A program made the position numbers and the translations under genes. 64,000 nucleotides of DNA from Marivirga sericea (GTDB taxonomy: Bacteria > Bacteroidota > Bacteroidia > Cytophagales > Cyclobacteriaceae). Location of the stretch: contig NZ_FXAW01000005.1 in NCBI RefSeq assembly GCF_900177665.1, forward strand, positions 186,001-250,000. Reading direction: 5' to 3'. The notes beneath the pieces are model-generated. The model did no database searches. It saw nothing but the letters and a program-made list of their open reading frames with translations, and was not told the origin of the DNA. Positions 25,721-33,379 of the stretch are shown in pieces (positions within the stretch are counted from its first letter, which is position 1; each line of letters starts with the position of its first letter).

Positions 25721-26602
25721 ATGTTTGTAGAAGATTTAGTAGGAAATACGCCAATAGTTGAGCTTAAAAGCATCCCGACCAACAAGAATGTAAAAATCTA
25801 TTGCAAACTTGAAGGACAAAATCCGGGAGGAAGCGTGAAGGATCGCGCAGCTTTAGGAATGATAGGTGCAGCCTTAGAAAGAGGTGACATAAAAGAAGGT
25901 GATAAATTAGTAGAAGCCACCAGTGGTAATACTGGTATTGCTTTAGCAATGATTGCAAAACTGAAAGGTCTTCACATGACCTTAATAATGCCTAAAAATT
26001 CAACTGCGGAAAGGATCCAAACCATGGAGGCTTACGGTGCGGAAGTGATTTTAACCAAAGCAGAAGGCACCATCGAGTATTCAAGAACAGTGGCCGAAGA
26101 AATGGCAGCCACTGGTGAATATTATATGTTAAACCAATTCGGAAATCCTGATAATTACAAACAGCATTATAAAACTACTGGTCCTGAAATATGGAAAGAT
26201 ACAAAAGGAAAAATCACGCACTTTGTATCCGCTATGGGAACTACCGGTACAATAATGGGGGTTTCTCGCTATCTTAAAGAACAAAACTCTGCAGTTCAGA
26301 TAGTAGGGACTCAACCAACAGATGGTTCTAGAATCCCTGGAATTAGAAGATGGTCTCCTGAGTTTTTACCAAAGATATTTGAGGCTAATCGTGTAGATAG
26401 AACAATCGATATCAGCGAAGCAAATGCTACTAAAATGACGCAAAGAATGGCAAAAGAAGAAGGTATCTTGGCAGGTATGAGTAGTGGTGGGGCCTTATAT
26501 GCTGCTTTGCAAATTGCTCAAGAAATTGAAACAGGCGTAATTGTATGTATTACTTGCGATCGAGGAGATCGTTACCTAAGTTCTGACCTATTTAAGTCTT
26601 AA
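25721..26602 (+). CDS. cysM: Cysteine synthase (O-acetylserine sulfhydrylase, CysM type)
   Basis: This PLP enzyme replaces the acetyl group of O-acetylserine with sulfide (or thiosulfate in CysM-type enzymes) to give cysteine. The 293-residue protein has the PLP lysine K40 in NPGGSVKDRA. The substrate loop is EATSGNTGIALA and the phosphate-binding loop GTTGTIMG. The segment GTQPTDGSRIPGIRRW with a compact length is typical of CysM rather than CysK. ATG follows the cysE stop by one base, so translation is likely coupled. Its 3' end overlaps the convergent truA gene by 11 bases. Confidence 0.92.
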   Translation: MFVEDLVGNTPIVELKSIPTNKNVKIYCKLEGQNPGGSVKDRAALGMIGAALERGDIKEGDKLVEATSGNTGIALAMIAKLKGLHMTLIMPKNSTAERIQTMEAYGAEVILTKAEGTIEYSRTVAEEMAATGEYYMLNQFGNPDNYKQHYKTTGPEIWKDTKGKITHFVSAMGTTGTIMGVSRYLKEQNSAVQIVGTQPTDGSRIPGIRRWSPEFLPKIFEANRVDRTIDISEANATKMTQRMAKEEGILAGMSSGGALYAALQIAQEIETGVIVCITCDRGDRYLSSDLFKS

Positions 26603-27377
26603 ATTCAATATTTTTCACCATCAATCCAGAGGCAGCTGCATTTAACTTGTCGAAATTTGGTGTCTTACCTTGCAAGGTGTTTTCAATATCCTGTAAGGTG
26701 ATTTCGTTCCTACCAATTCTTATTAAAGCACCCATCATCAGTCGGACTTGATAACGCATGAAGCCTTTTCCCTTCACTTTAAAAATATAACTTTTCTCGG
26801 GAAAGAAACTGGCAGTTAATTCTGAATTCTCTTCAATCCTACTGTATTCAATTGTTCGAACAGTAACTTTATTCTCAGCCTCACCCATCACAAAATAGTT
26901 GAAATCACGTTCGCCTTCAAACAATTTGGCCGCTTCTTCCATTTTTGAAATATTCAAGTCATTATGAATACAATTCATAAAAGGAGATGCAAATGGAAAT
27001 TTCTTTGTAACAGATGCAAAAAAGTAATGGTAGGTTTTAAGCCTTACATCCTGAATCACATTAAATTGTTTATCAGTTTCTTTAAAGTTAATGACACTAA
27101 TATCTGGAGGAAGATTGTAGTTTAATTCATGTTGAAAATCTACTACATCAAGTCTTCGGTCAGTAAATAATTCAAAATAAGCAGATTGAGCTGAAACCAT
27201 TGCATCAGTCCTTCCAGCTCCTAAAATCTTGAATTTCTCTCCTTCAAAAAGAAAATTAAATGTTTTTTCAAGCATACCTTGAAGGGTCTTCAATCCGTGC
27301 TGAAACTGCCAGCCATGATAACGAAAACCTAGATATTGAATCTCTACTAAATAGAAATAATCAAACCGAGATGCCAT
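26592..27377 (-). CDS. truA: tRNA pseudouridine synthase, divergent TruA family
   Basis: TruA makes pseudouridine at positions 38-40 of the tRNA anticodon stem. The 261-residue protein has the TruA opening (VEIQYLGFRYHGWQFQHG) and the catalytic Asp, D58, in GAGRTDAMVSA. The usual motif is GRTDAGVHA; here the G-V-H part is M-V-S. The C-terminal KVKGKGFMRYQVRLMMGALIRIGR segment, a TruA hallmark, is present (about residues 197-220). Many Bacteroidota carry two TruA-like proteins, and this looks like the less canonical one, so its exact target uridines are uncertain. It is the last gene of a four-gene minus-strand operon, 6 bases after the lipoprotein gene. Confidence 0.82.
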   Translation of the reverse strand: MASRFDYFYLVEIQYLGFRYHGWQFQHGLKTLQGMLEKTFNFLFEGEKFKILGAGRTDAMVSAQSAYFELFTDRRLDVVDFQHELNYNLPPDISVINFKETDKQFNVIQDVRLKTYHYFFASVTKKFPFASPFMNCIHNDLNISKMEEAAKLFEGERDFNYFVMGEAENKVTVRTIEYSRIEENSELTASFFPEKSYIFKVKGKGFMRYQVRLMMGALIRIGRNEITLQDIENTLQGKTPNFDKLNAAASGLMVKNIEFKT

Positions 27378-27383
27378 AAGATT

Positions 27384-27854
27384 TTATTTGCAGAGTTCCG
27401 CATTAACTACCTGATGTCCGCGGTTAGCTTTGCAAGTCCAGGCCTTTTTGATATCCATAACTTGCCAAATGCTGCCGGCCAGCTTCAATTCTATTCTATA
27501 GTATTGATTGTTTACTGAGTCATCTTGCAAATTTTTCTTCTCAATCATAACTACAGCGTGGGTAATTAACTCATTACCGGATTTGCTTTTCGCTATAATT
27601 TTTACTTGGGGACTAATCATTTGTTGGCCAGCAACTCTAATTGCAATAGTGATCGGACTGTAGGCCCAGCTCAGTCGCATTGTGGAAGCTTGTTCAATTG
27701 ATTGATTGATATCAGCAATTTCAATATTCTCACCATTTTCGTAGACTTGTTGTTCTAATTCCCACAAAGGGTCTTGAGAGCTTTCTCGCGTAGTATCAGC
27801 CCCACAAGATAAGGTAAATAGTGCTGGAATCAAGATCAAAAAATAAGGTCGCAT
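27384..27854 (-). CDS. Lipoprotein of unknown function
   Basis: The 156-residue product has a lipoprotein signal peptide with lipobox TLSC and lipidation at C17. The mature part is about 140 residues, predicted mostly beta with short helices (SWAYSPITIAIRVAG, PQVKIIAKSKSG, YYRIELKLAGSIWQVMDI). Two further cysteines near the end (CKANRGHQVVNAELC) could form a disulfide. I do not recognise a family. It lies between the DUF2141 gene (8 bases upstream) and truA (6 bases downstream), suggesting shared transcription but not shared function. Confidence 0.8.
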   Translation of the reverse strand: MRPYFLILIPALFTLSCGADTTRESSQDPLWELEQQVYENGENIEIADINQSIEQASTMRLSWAYSPITIAIRVAGQQMISPQVKIIAKSKSGNELITHAVVMIEKKNLQDDSVNNQYYRIELKLAGSIWQVMDIKKAWTCKANRGHQVVNAELCK

Positions 27855-27862
27855 AAATTTGA

Positions 27863-28288
27863 TTAATAAAATATCTTCAATTTTAAAGTTTTCTTTTCAC
27901 CTTGCAAAAGGAATTTCGCCTCTTTATACTTCGGTGCACTAAAAGTATTAACTGCATCATTGCTTGCTCCATATCCCTCCTCTGGTGCACCAACGAAATT
28001 GGTATCCATTTCTTCATTATCGTTCTCATCATGCAAAAAAACCACCGCATATTCTCCTTGAGGTAGATCTTCGATAGTAATTACGTGAGTCTTGTCTGTT
28101 ACTTTAACTTTTTTATTAGCTATTGCTTTTTCTTCCTGATCGGGAAAATCATTTGCACTATTGAAAACGGAAATTAAAACATGTCCATTCGTATTTCTAA
28201 ACTCACTTATTTCTAATTCTAGAGTAGAATTTGAGGGCTGCGTAAAGAATGTGAATAAAAGAAGGATGTAGTGGCTTAATATCATCAT
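27863..28288 (-). CDS. DUF2141 family exported protein
   Basis: The 141-residue protein has an N-terminal signal peptide (about residues 1-20). One DUF2141 domain follows, a small beta-sandwich of unknown function common in Bacteroidota. Family features include LELEISEFRNTNGHVLISVFN, LPQGEYAVVFLHDENDNEEMDTN and GAPEEGYGASNDA, with an acidic, calcium-site-like DENDNEEMD run. It is likely periplasmic or outer-membrane associated. The start overlaps the stop of the upstream 287-residue gene by 4 bases, so the two are coupled. Confidence 0.85.
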   Translation of the reverse strand: MMILSHYILLLFTFFTQPSNSTLELEISEFRNTNGHVLISVFNSANDFPDQEEKAIANKKVKVTDKTHVITIEDLPQGEYAVVFLHDENDNEEMDTNFVGAPEEGYGASNDAVNTFSAPKYKEAKFLLQGEKKTLKLKIFY

Positions 28289-29148
28289 AATGGTTTTATT
28301 GTAAGTAACAATTTGTCTAAGTCAATGTTCACTTTCCCGAAACGTTCTAAAACATCAAAGCTTATGAACATCGATCTCGAAATGTCTTCTGAAATAACGG
28401 TTTCAAGATTAGTTAATTGTCCTTCGCCTAATGCTAAGGAATTTAAACTAAAAATATGCGGTGGTGCAAAAGCTTTCTTATCATCAATGAACTGGTAGTA
28501 ATTACCTTCCTTCCACTCCTTGTAACCTAAAGTCTTAGTCTCAATTAGTGTTTTAGCAATATCCTTAGAGACAATTACTTCCTTTGAAGTCTTTTTCAAG
28601 CCCACGTATATTTTCAGAACATCGTTAACTAAGACAGGTATCTGTACCGAACCTGAATCACTTAATTGAATAGGAATGGAAATCTCATCCCTTTTAAAGG
28701 CTTCATCCATAAAGACCTTATCCATATCTGTCGGTTCTGTCGCTTTTTCAGGGTAAATCATTTTAAACTCGTCAATGGACCAATCAGACCAATAAAGAAT
28801 AAACTTCTTGTTACCAAAAACAATTTTAATATCTTCCAAATTGGGTTTAGTCGGTTTTCCTGCATTCCATCGGCCTTCGTACATCTCTTCCGACCTTGCA
28901 ATCATTCCTTTCAAATCACCATATACCCAATTCTCTAATCCTCCTTTTAAGTAAACTAGTTTATAGACATCCTCATCCTTGGCTAGTGCGATTGAATACG
29001 ACCTACTACTACCAGAAATAGAGTAAATGCCCTCTATGGGTTCTCGTCCTATATTTTCCCACTTCTGCTTGAGGCTATCTAATTCAAATTGTGCCAGAGA
29101 AGTAAGTGGAAAATAAAAAAGTGCTATAAAGATTAGTAAATGCTTCAT
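28285..29148 (-). CDS. Secreted protein with degenerate retropepsin-like region
   Basis: The 287-residue product has a signal peptide (1-20, ending SLAQ). Its middle part (about 21-130) is beta-rich and unassigned. The C-terminal 130 residues follow the pattern of a single-domain clan AA aspartic protease: a strand IPVLVNDVLKIYVGL, then KEVIVSKDIAKTL, and near the end MFISFDVLERFGKVNID followed by a hydrophobic strand. The catalytic D-T-G expected at residues 185-187 reads K-K-T, so it should not be an active protease. This match is by eye. It is the first gene of the operon ending in truA and has a -7 element upstream. Confidence 0.7.
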   Translation of the reverse strand: MKHLLIFIALFYFPLTSLAQFELDSLKQKWENIGREPIEGIYSISGSSRSYSIALAKDEDVYKLVYLKGGLENWVYGDLKGMIARSEEMYEGRWNAGKPTKPNLEDIKIVFGNKKFILYWSDWSIDEFKMIYPEKATEPTDMDKVFMDEAFKRDEISIPIQLSDSGSVQIPVLVNDVLKIYVGLKKTSKEVIVSKDIAKTLIETKTLGYKEWKEGNYYQFIDDKKAFAPPHIFSLNSLALGEGQLTNLETVISEDISRSMFISFDVLERFGKVNIDLDKLLLTIKPL

Positions 29149-29178
29149 GGTCCAGAGTTCGTAGTTTTAAGATTTATC

Positions 29179-29186
29179 CAAAGATA
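29179..29186 (-). promoter_or_regulatory. Bacteroidota -7 element for the 28285-29148 operon
   Basis: On the minus strand this reads TATCTTTG, an exact TAnnTTTG match, 30 bases upstream of the operon's first ATG. No -33 element was recognised. Confidence 0.45.
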
Positions 29187-29342
29187 GACTCAATTCAGTT
29201 AATTATAAAAATATGTTAATTTGAATTACAATCATCCCCGCAATTACCAAATAAACTTACATTAAAAAACATAAACTCATCATTTGTTAATACCAATTAT
29301 AAAAACTGTGGTATCAAAACGATTATCTAAACTAAAATTTGT

Positions 29343-29350
29343 TAGTTTTG
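29343..29350 (+). promoter_or_regulatory. Bacteroidota -7 element for the alanine symporter gene
   Basis: TAGTTTTG matches TAnnTTTG and lies 42 bases before the ATG at 29393. Confidence 0.45.
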
Positions 29351-29392
29351 TCCCCATTCACAACAAATTTGACTGATTGAACTATAAGCTTT

Positions 29393-31117
29393 ATGCAAGA
29401 AGTAGATAATATTCTAAAATTTATTGATAGTTTTATTGGAAGCGCTACTTGGTTTCCATACGCCCTTTTAGGTACAGGTTTATTTTTCACTATCTATTTA
29501 AAATTTCCTCAAATAAGATTTTTTAAACATGCTATAAAGATTGTGAGCGGTAAATTTGATAAAAAAGATTTACCTGGAGACACCTCTCACTTTCAAGCTT
29601 TAGCTACCGCACTATCTGGAACTGTAGGAACCGGTAATATTGCAGGGGTGGCATTTGCCATTCACTTAGGTGGACCTGCAGCATTATTTTGGATGTTAGT
29701 AACCGCTGCCATAGGTATGTGTACAAAATTTGTCGAAGTATCGCTTTCACATAAATACAGAACAAAACTAGATGATGGCACCATGGCTGGCGGACCTATG
29801 TATTACATGAAAAACGCCAATTTCAAATTCAATGGTAAAAAAGTGAATTTGAAATGGTTAGCTGCCATATTCGCCTTTGCAACTGTGCTTTCATCATTCG
29901 GTACCGGTAGTTTACCACAGATCAACAGTATTTCAAGTACATTATTAGCTACTTTCGGTATAGATCAAGTGGTAACGGGAGCTGTTCTTGCCGTTTTATT
30001 AGCATTAGTTATCATTGGAGGAATCAAAAGAATTGCTGCTGTGACTTCCAAGCTAGTGCCGGCTATGGCCATTATTTATTTCATAGGCGCTTTTGCTGTG
30101 ATACTTTTCAATTATGAAAATATCATACCATCTTTAATGGCAATCTTTGGTGATGTGTTCACCGGCTCTGCTGCCACAGGAGGATTTATTGGAGCAAACA
30201 TTGCTTACGCTTTTAATCGAGGCGTAAATAGAGGATTATTCTCAAACGAAGCTGGTCAAGGATCTGCTCCAATTGCTCATGCTTCGGCTAAAGCAAACGA
30301 ACCACTTTCAGAAGGAATGGTAGCTATTTTAGAGCCATTTATCGATACAATTATTATATGTACTGTGACTGGTTTGGTATTATTGTCATCAGGTGCGTGG
30401 AATGAAAAACATGTAAATCAGTTCGAATATTCTGAAATTGAAGTTTTACAAAATCAGTACGTAGAATCAAATGAGGAGCATAAAAATAAAATCTATCTTC
30501 ATATCAATGATGAAGAAAAATTACCGACCTATACCGGTGACTTGAAAGTGGTAGAGGGAAAGGTTCAAAATGATAATTTCACCTTTATTCATAGCAGAAG
30601 TTTTGCTGATAACATCATGGTTTATAAGGATGAAGACCTTTTAACAGACGAGGTTTTCACAGGTTCTGTTGCAATAACTAACGGCAAGGTATCAGATGAA
30701 AGACCAATCAAATTTATTGGTGAATCCTTAGTACACAGTGCTCCATTAACCGCCTTGGCTTTTAAAAGAGGGTTCTTTGGTGATTGGGGTCAATATATCG
30801 TTTCCATAGGTTTGCTACTTTTTGCTTTTAGTACAGCTATTAGTTGGTCTTATTATGGAGATAGAGCAATGACTTATTTATTTGGACCTAAATCTGTAAT
30901 TTATTACAGAATTGTCTATGTAGTGGCTTTCTTCTTTGCTGCATTCCAGGATACTACAATAATTTGGACCTTATCTGCGATTACTATTGCTTTAATGACA
31001 CTACCAAACTTGGTTGGGATTCTATGGTTGAGAAAAGATATGAAAAGGACTATTGCGGAGTATGGTGACTTTTTTGAAGAAAATTTTCCAGGTAAAGATC
31101 ATCCGAAGTTTAAGTAG
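29393..31117 (+). CDS. Sodium:alanine symporter (AGCS family) with a large soluble insert
   Basis: AGCS transporters bring alanine or glycine into the cell with Na+. Family motifs are clear: [16 protein letters not shown] (about 72-87), MAGGPMYYM, and [23 protein letters not shown] (about 275-297). There are about eleven membrane helices. The protein is 574 residues, roughly 100 longer than typical members. The extra length is a soluble beta-rich insert at about residues 340-448, between two late helices. The last helices follow ([20 protein letters not shown] and on). It is a single gene with its own -7 element and a terminator after it. Confidence 0.92.
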   Translation: MQEVDNILKFIDSFIGSATWFPYALLGTGLFFTIYLKFPQIRFFKHAIKIVSGKFDKKDLPGDTSHFQALATALSGTVGTGNIAGVAFAIHLGGPAALFWMLVTAAIGMCTKFVEVSLSHKYRTKLDDGTMAGGPMYYMKNANFKFNGKKVNLKWLAAIFAFATVLSSFGTGSLPQINSISSTLLATFGIDQVVTGAVLAVLLALVIIGGIKRIAAVTSKLVPAMAIIYFIGAFAVILFNYENIIPSLMAIFGDVFTGSAATGGFIGANIAYAFNRGVNRGLFSNEAGQGSAPIAHASAKANEPLSEGMVAILEPFIDTIIICTVTGLVLLSSGAWNEKHVNQFEYSEIEVLQNQYVESNEEHKNKIYLHINDEEKLPTYTGDLKVVEGKVQNDNFTFIHSRSFADNIMVYKDEDLLTDEVFTGSVAITNGKVSDERPIKFIGESLVHSAPLTALAFKRGFFGDWGQYIVSIGLLLFAFSTAISWSYYGDRAMTYLFGPKSVIYYRIVYVVAFFFAAFQDTTIIWTLSAITIALMTLPNLVGILWLRKDMKRTIAEYGDFFEENFPGKDHPKFK

Positions 31118-31140
31118 AGGGCAAATTTTATGGCAAAAAC

Positions 31141-31173
31141 AAAGGCTGACCGTTTTGCGGGCAGCCTTTTTTA
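31141..31173 (+). terminator. Rho-independent terminator after the alanine symporter gene
   Basis: AAAGGCTG at 31141-31148 pairs with CAGCCTTT at 31162-31169. It is followed by T residues to 31172, 23 bases after the symporter stop. It may also serve the convergent small gene. Confidence 0.75.
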
Positions 31174-31216
31174 TAGATATTCCATAAAATTACTGTTTAG
31201 AAGTGAAAATCAAACT

Positions 31217-31570
31217 TTAGAAAACTTTGTAGAAATTTTTATTTCCAGAAGACATGATAAAGTCTGCTTTAGTCAAAAGTCTTGTTAAAAAAGCATTGTT
31301 TTCATCTTCCAATTGATGACTTCCCTGATAGACTATTTCATCATCTTCTCCTAATACTACGATGATCTCAGTATTTTCGCACTCTAGTATCCCTTCAGCT
31401 CGAAGTGTACTCTCAAACTGATTTAATTCTGAATCTAATTCCAGCATGTTAATAATTTCTGTATCAGAGTAAAATGGATTTACAGTGTTTGCAAAGGCAG
31501 TAACATTTATTGTTAAACTCATTAATAAAGTTACTGCAATCATTTTGGCGGTGGTCTTAAAAGTTTTCAT
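31217..31570 (-). CDS. Small secreted protein of unknown function
   Basis: The 117-residue product has a clear signal peptide (about 1-27, ending VTAFA). The mature 90 residues are acidic and probably alpha/beta. One helix has NMLELDSELNQFESTL, a strand has TEIIVVLGEDDEIVYQG, and the C-terminus is basic and aromatic (NKNFYKVF). A single Cys is in ECEN. I do not recognise a family. It is monocistronic, between the symporter terminator and an AT-rich upstream region. Confidence 0.75.
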   Translation of the reverse strand: MKTFKTTAKMIAVTLLMSLTINVTAFANTVNPFYSDTEIINMLELDSELNQFESTLRAEGILECENTEIIVVLGEDDEIVYQGSHQLEDENNAFLTRLLTKADFIMSSGNKNFYKVF

Positions 31571-31691
31571 TTTTTTTAGATTTTTTGTTAAAATTTTATT
31601 TTGTTATTGTTTCTATAGCTAAGACGCTGCCAGAAATTAATTAGTTGCAGATAGGCGTTTAAACAGAATTAGAAGGGTTTTAAAAATATAG

Positions 31692-31733
31692 AGTGGTCAT
31701 TATTGTTCATAAATGAACACTATTTTTTCCACT
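31692..31733. repeat. Nested inverted repeat between small secreted gene and fructosamine kinase
   Basis: TGTTCAT (31704-31710) and ATGAACA (31713-31719) form a near-perfect dyad around AA. An outer AGTGG/CCACT pair lies at 31692-31696 and 31729-31733. It is 11 bases past the kinase stop and about 120 bases upstream of the small gene. It could be a terminator for the kinase or an operator for the small gene. Confidence 0.4.
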
Positions 31734-31744
31734 TGCGGACAATT

Positions 31745-32602
31745 TCACACATATTGATTTAGGTTACTCATTAGAGAACCGTAATATCCGGTGCCAAATA
31801 AATTCAAATGAACTAAAAGTGGGTAAATATTATAAAGCGCAATTCGATCTTGAAATCCTTTCGCCAAAGGATAATACGAATTGTAGGCATCATAGAATTG
31901 CCTATCAAAACCACCGAAAAGATGCGTAAAAGCTATATCCGTTTCTCGAAAATTATAATGAATAGAGGGGTCGATCAAAAATGGAGTATCCTCCTCTCCT
32001 ATCATGAAATTCCCACTCCATAAATCACCATGCACTAAAGACGGCTGAGTTTCGGGTAATATATCTTCTAGTTTTTGAAACAAGCAGTCGAATTTTTTAA
32101 TCTCTTCTGCAGAAAAGTAATCATTCGCTTTTGCCAACTTAATTTGAGGTCTCAGTCTTTCTGAAATAAAAAAATCAATGAAATCCTCATATTTCTTATT
32201 GGTCTGATGGAGACTTCCTATAAAATTATCCTGGTACCATCCGTAGTAGGTAGCAGGTTTCAAATGCATTTCAGCCAATTGCTGTCCGAAGCTCTCCCAC
32301 GCCTTAGGCGTTCTTAATCCAGAATTTATAAATCGTAAAACCAGAACTTCATAATCATCTAATTTCTCATAGGCAATAATCTCCGGTGTCTTTATACAAT
32401 TCAAATTGGCAATTGCATTCAGCCCGTCCACTTCCCGATTAATTATCCCCTGTACTTGATTATTATACTTCACAAAAAACTCTTCATTTCCGACAGAGTA
32501 GCGAAAAGCATCGTTAATACTTCCTCCTCCTACTAAAGCAAAGTGATGAATATCCCTTTTATGTAGCGCCTGTAAAAATTCTTTAATTAACTCAGGAATC
32601 AT
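31745..32602 (-). CDS. Fructosamine kinase family protein
   Basis: Fructosamine kinases phosphorylate sugar amines on glycated proteins or amino acids, which lets the adduct fall off (deglycation). Bacterial members are often ribulosamine/erythrulosamine-3-kinases. This 285-residue protein shows the aminoglycoside-kinase-like fold. GGGSINDAFRYSV at about 25-37 is the nucleotide loop. The catalytic segment LVHGDLWSGNFM is near residue 190, and the metal-site FLIDPSIHYNFRETDIAFTHLFGG follows. Length is normal. It appears to be a single gene. Confidence 0.9.
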   Translation of the reverse strand: MIPELIKEFLQALHKRDIHHFALVGGGSINDAFRYSVGNEEFFVKYNNQVQGIINREVDGLNAIANLNCIKTPEIIAYEKLDDYEVLVLRFINSGLRTPKAWESFGQQLAEMHLKPATYYGWYQDNFIGSLHQTNKKYEDFIDFFISERLRPQIKLAKANDYFSAEEIKKFDCLFQKLEDILPETQPSLVHGDLWSGNFMIGEEDTPFLIDPSIHYNFRETDIAFTHLFGGFDRQFYDAYNSYYPLAKGFQDRIALYNIYPLLVHLNLFGTGYYGSLMSNLNQYV

Positions 32603-32749
32603 ATTTCTCTTACGATCATTTGATAAACTATTCGATTTAATTTATTTAAAATTCCCTGAAGAAGTCAAGAAAAATATCCGTAATTCACAATGTGATTAAA
32701 CATCATCACTATTTAATCATTCTATAAGCTAAATAAAAACACTAACAAC

Positions 32750-33253
32750 ATGAAAATATCTATGATCGTGGCAAAAGCCAATGATAATGCTATAGGAAAA
32801 GACAATGGTATGATTTGGCACTTACCTGATGATTTAAAGTATTTTAAAGACAAAACGCGGAATCATCATATACTAATGGGAAGAAAAAACTTTGACTCAT
32901 TAGGGGAAAACTATCAGCCACTTCCTAAAAGAATCAATATTGTGATTACAAGAAATGAAGATTGGCAGCATGATGGAGTAAAAGTATTTCATGATATTGA
33001 AGATGGGATTGCATTTGCTAGGGAAAATAATGAAGAAGAATTGTTCATTATCGGGGGTGGTCAAATTTATGAAGCATGCTTACCGCTTGCCGATTGCCTA
33101 TATATTACTGAAGTCGATGCTGAATTCCCTGATGCAGAGGCCTATTTTCCTGTTATTGATAAAACTCAGTGGAAAGAAGTAAGTAGAGAACATCACTCCA
33201 AAGATGAAAAGCATGCAATTGAGTTTGATTACGTGATTTATAATCGAAACTGA
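32750..33253 (+). CDS. folA: Dihydrofolate reductase
   Basis: DHFR reduces dihydrofolate to tetrahydrofolate with NADPH, feeding thymidylate and purine synthesis. The 167-residue protein has the signature NAIGKDNGMIWHLPDDLKYF, with W23 and the active-site acid D27. GRKNFDSLG and IVITRN (NADPH phosphate site) follow, then FIIGGGQIYE (cofactor glycines). Length and order are normal for chromosomal DHFR. No thymidylate synthase gene is adjacent. The upstream 147 bases are divergent with the fructosamine kinase gene. Confidence 0.95.
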   Translation: MKISMIVAKANDNAIGKDNGMIWHLPDDLKYFKDKTRNHHILMGRKNFDSLGENYQPLPKRINIVITRNEDWQHDGVKVFHDIEDGIAFARENNEEELFIIGGGQIYEACLPLADCLYITEVDAEFPDAEAYFPVIDKTQWKEVSREHHSKDEKHAIEFDYVIYNRN

Positions 33254-33379
33254 GAAAACTTACATCTTTCAAACTTACTTCTAAAATTTATTCTATTGAT
33301 ATAGGCTTAGTTTTCATTATATTTAATGACAAATGTAATAAAGCTGCATAAACTAAATGCAACCTTTGAAAACTAGTTA

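Larger units (their letters stand above)
29149..29392. other. Divergent intergenic region with two -7 elements
   Basis: These 244 AT-rich bases separate the secreted retropepsin-like gene and the alanine symporter gene. They contain TATCTTTG on the minus strand (29179-29186) and TAGTTTTG on the plus strand (29343-29350). Nothing else was seen. Confidence 0.6.
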
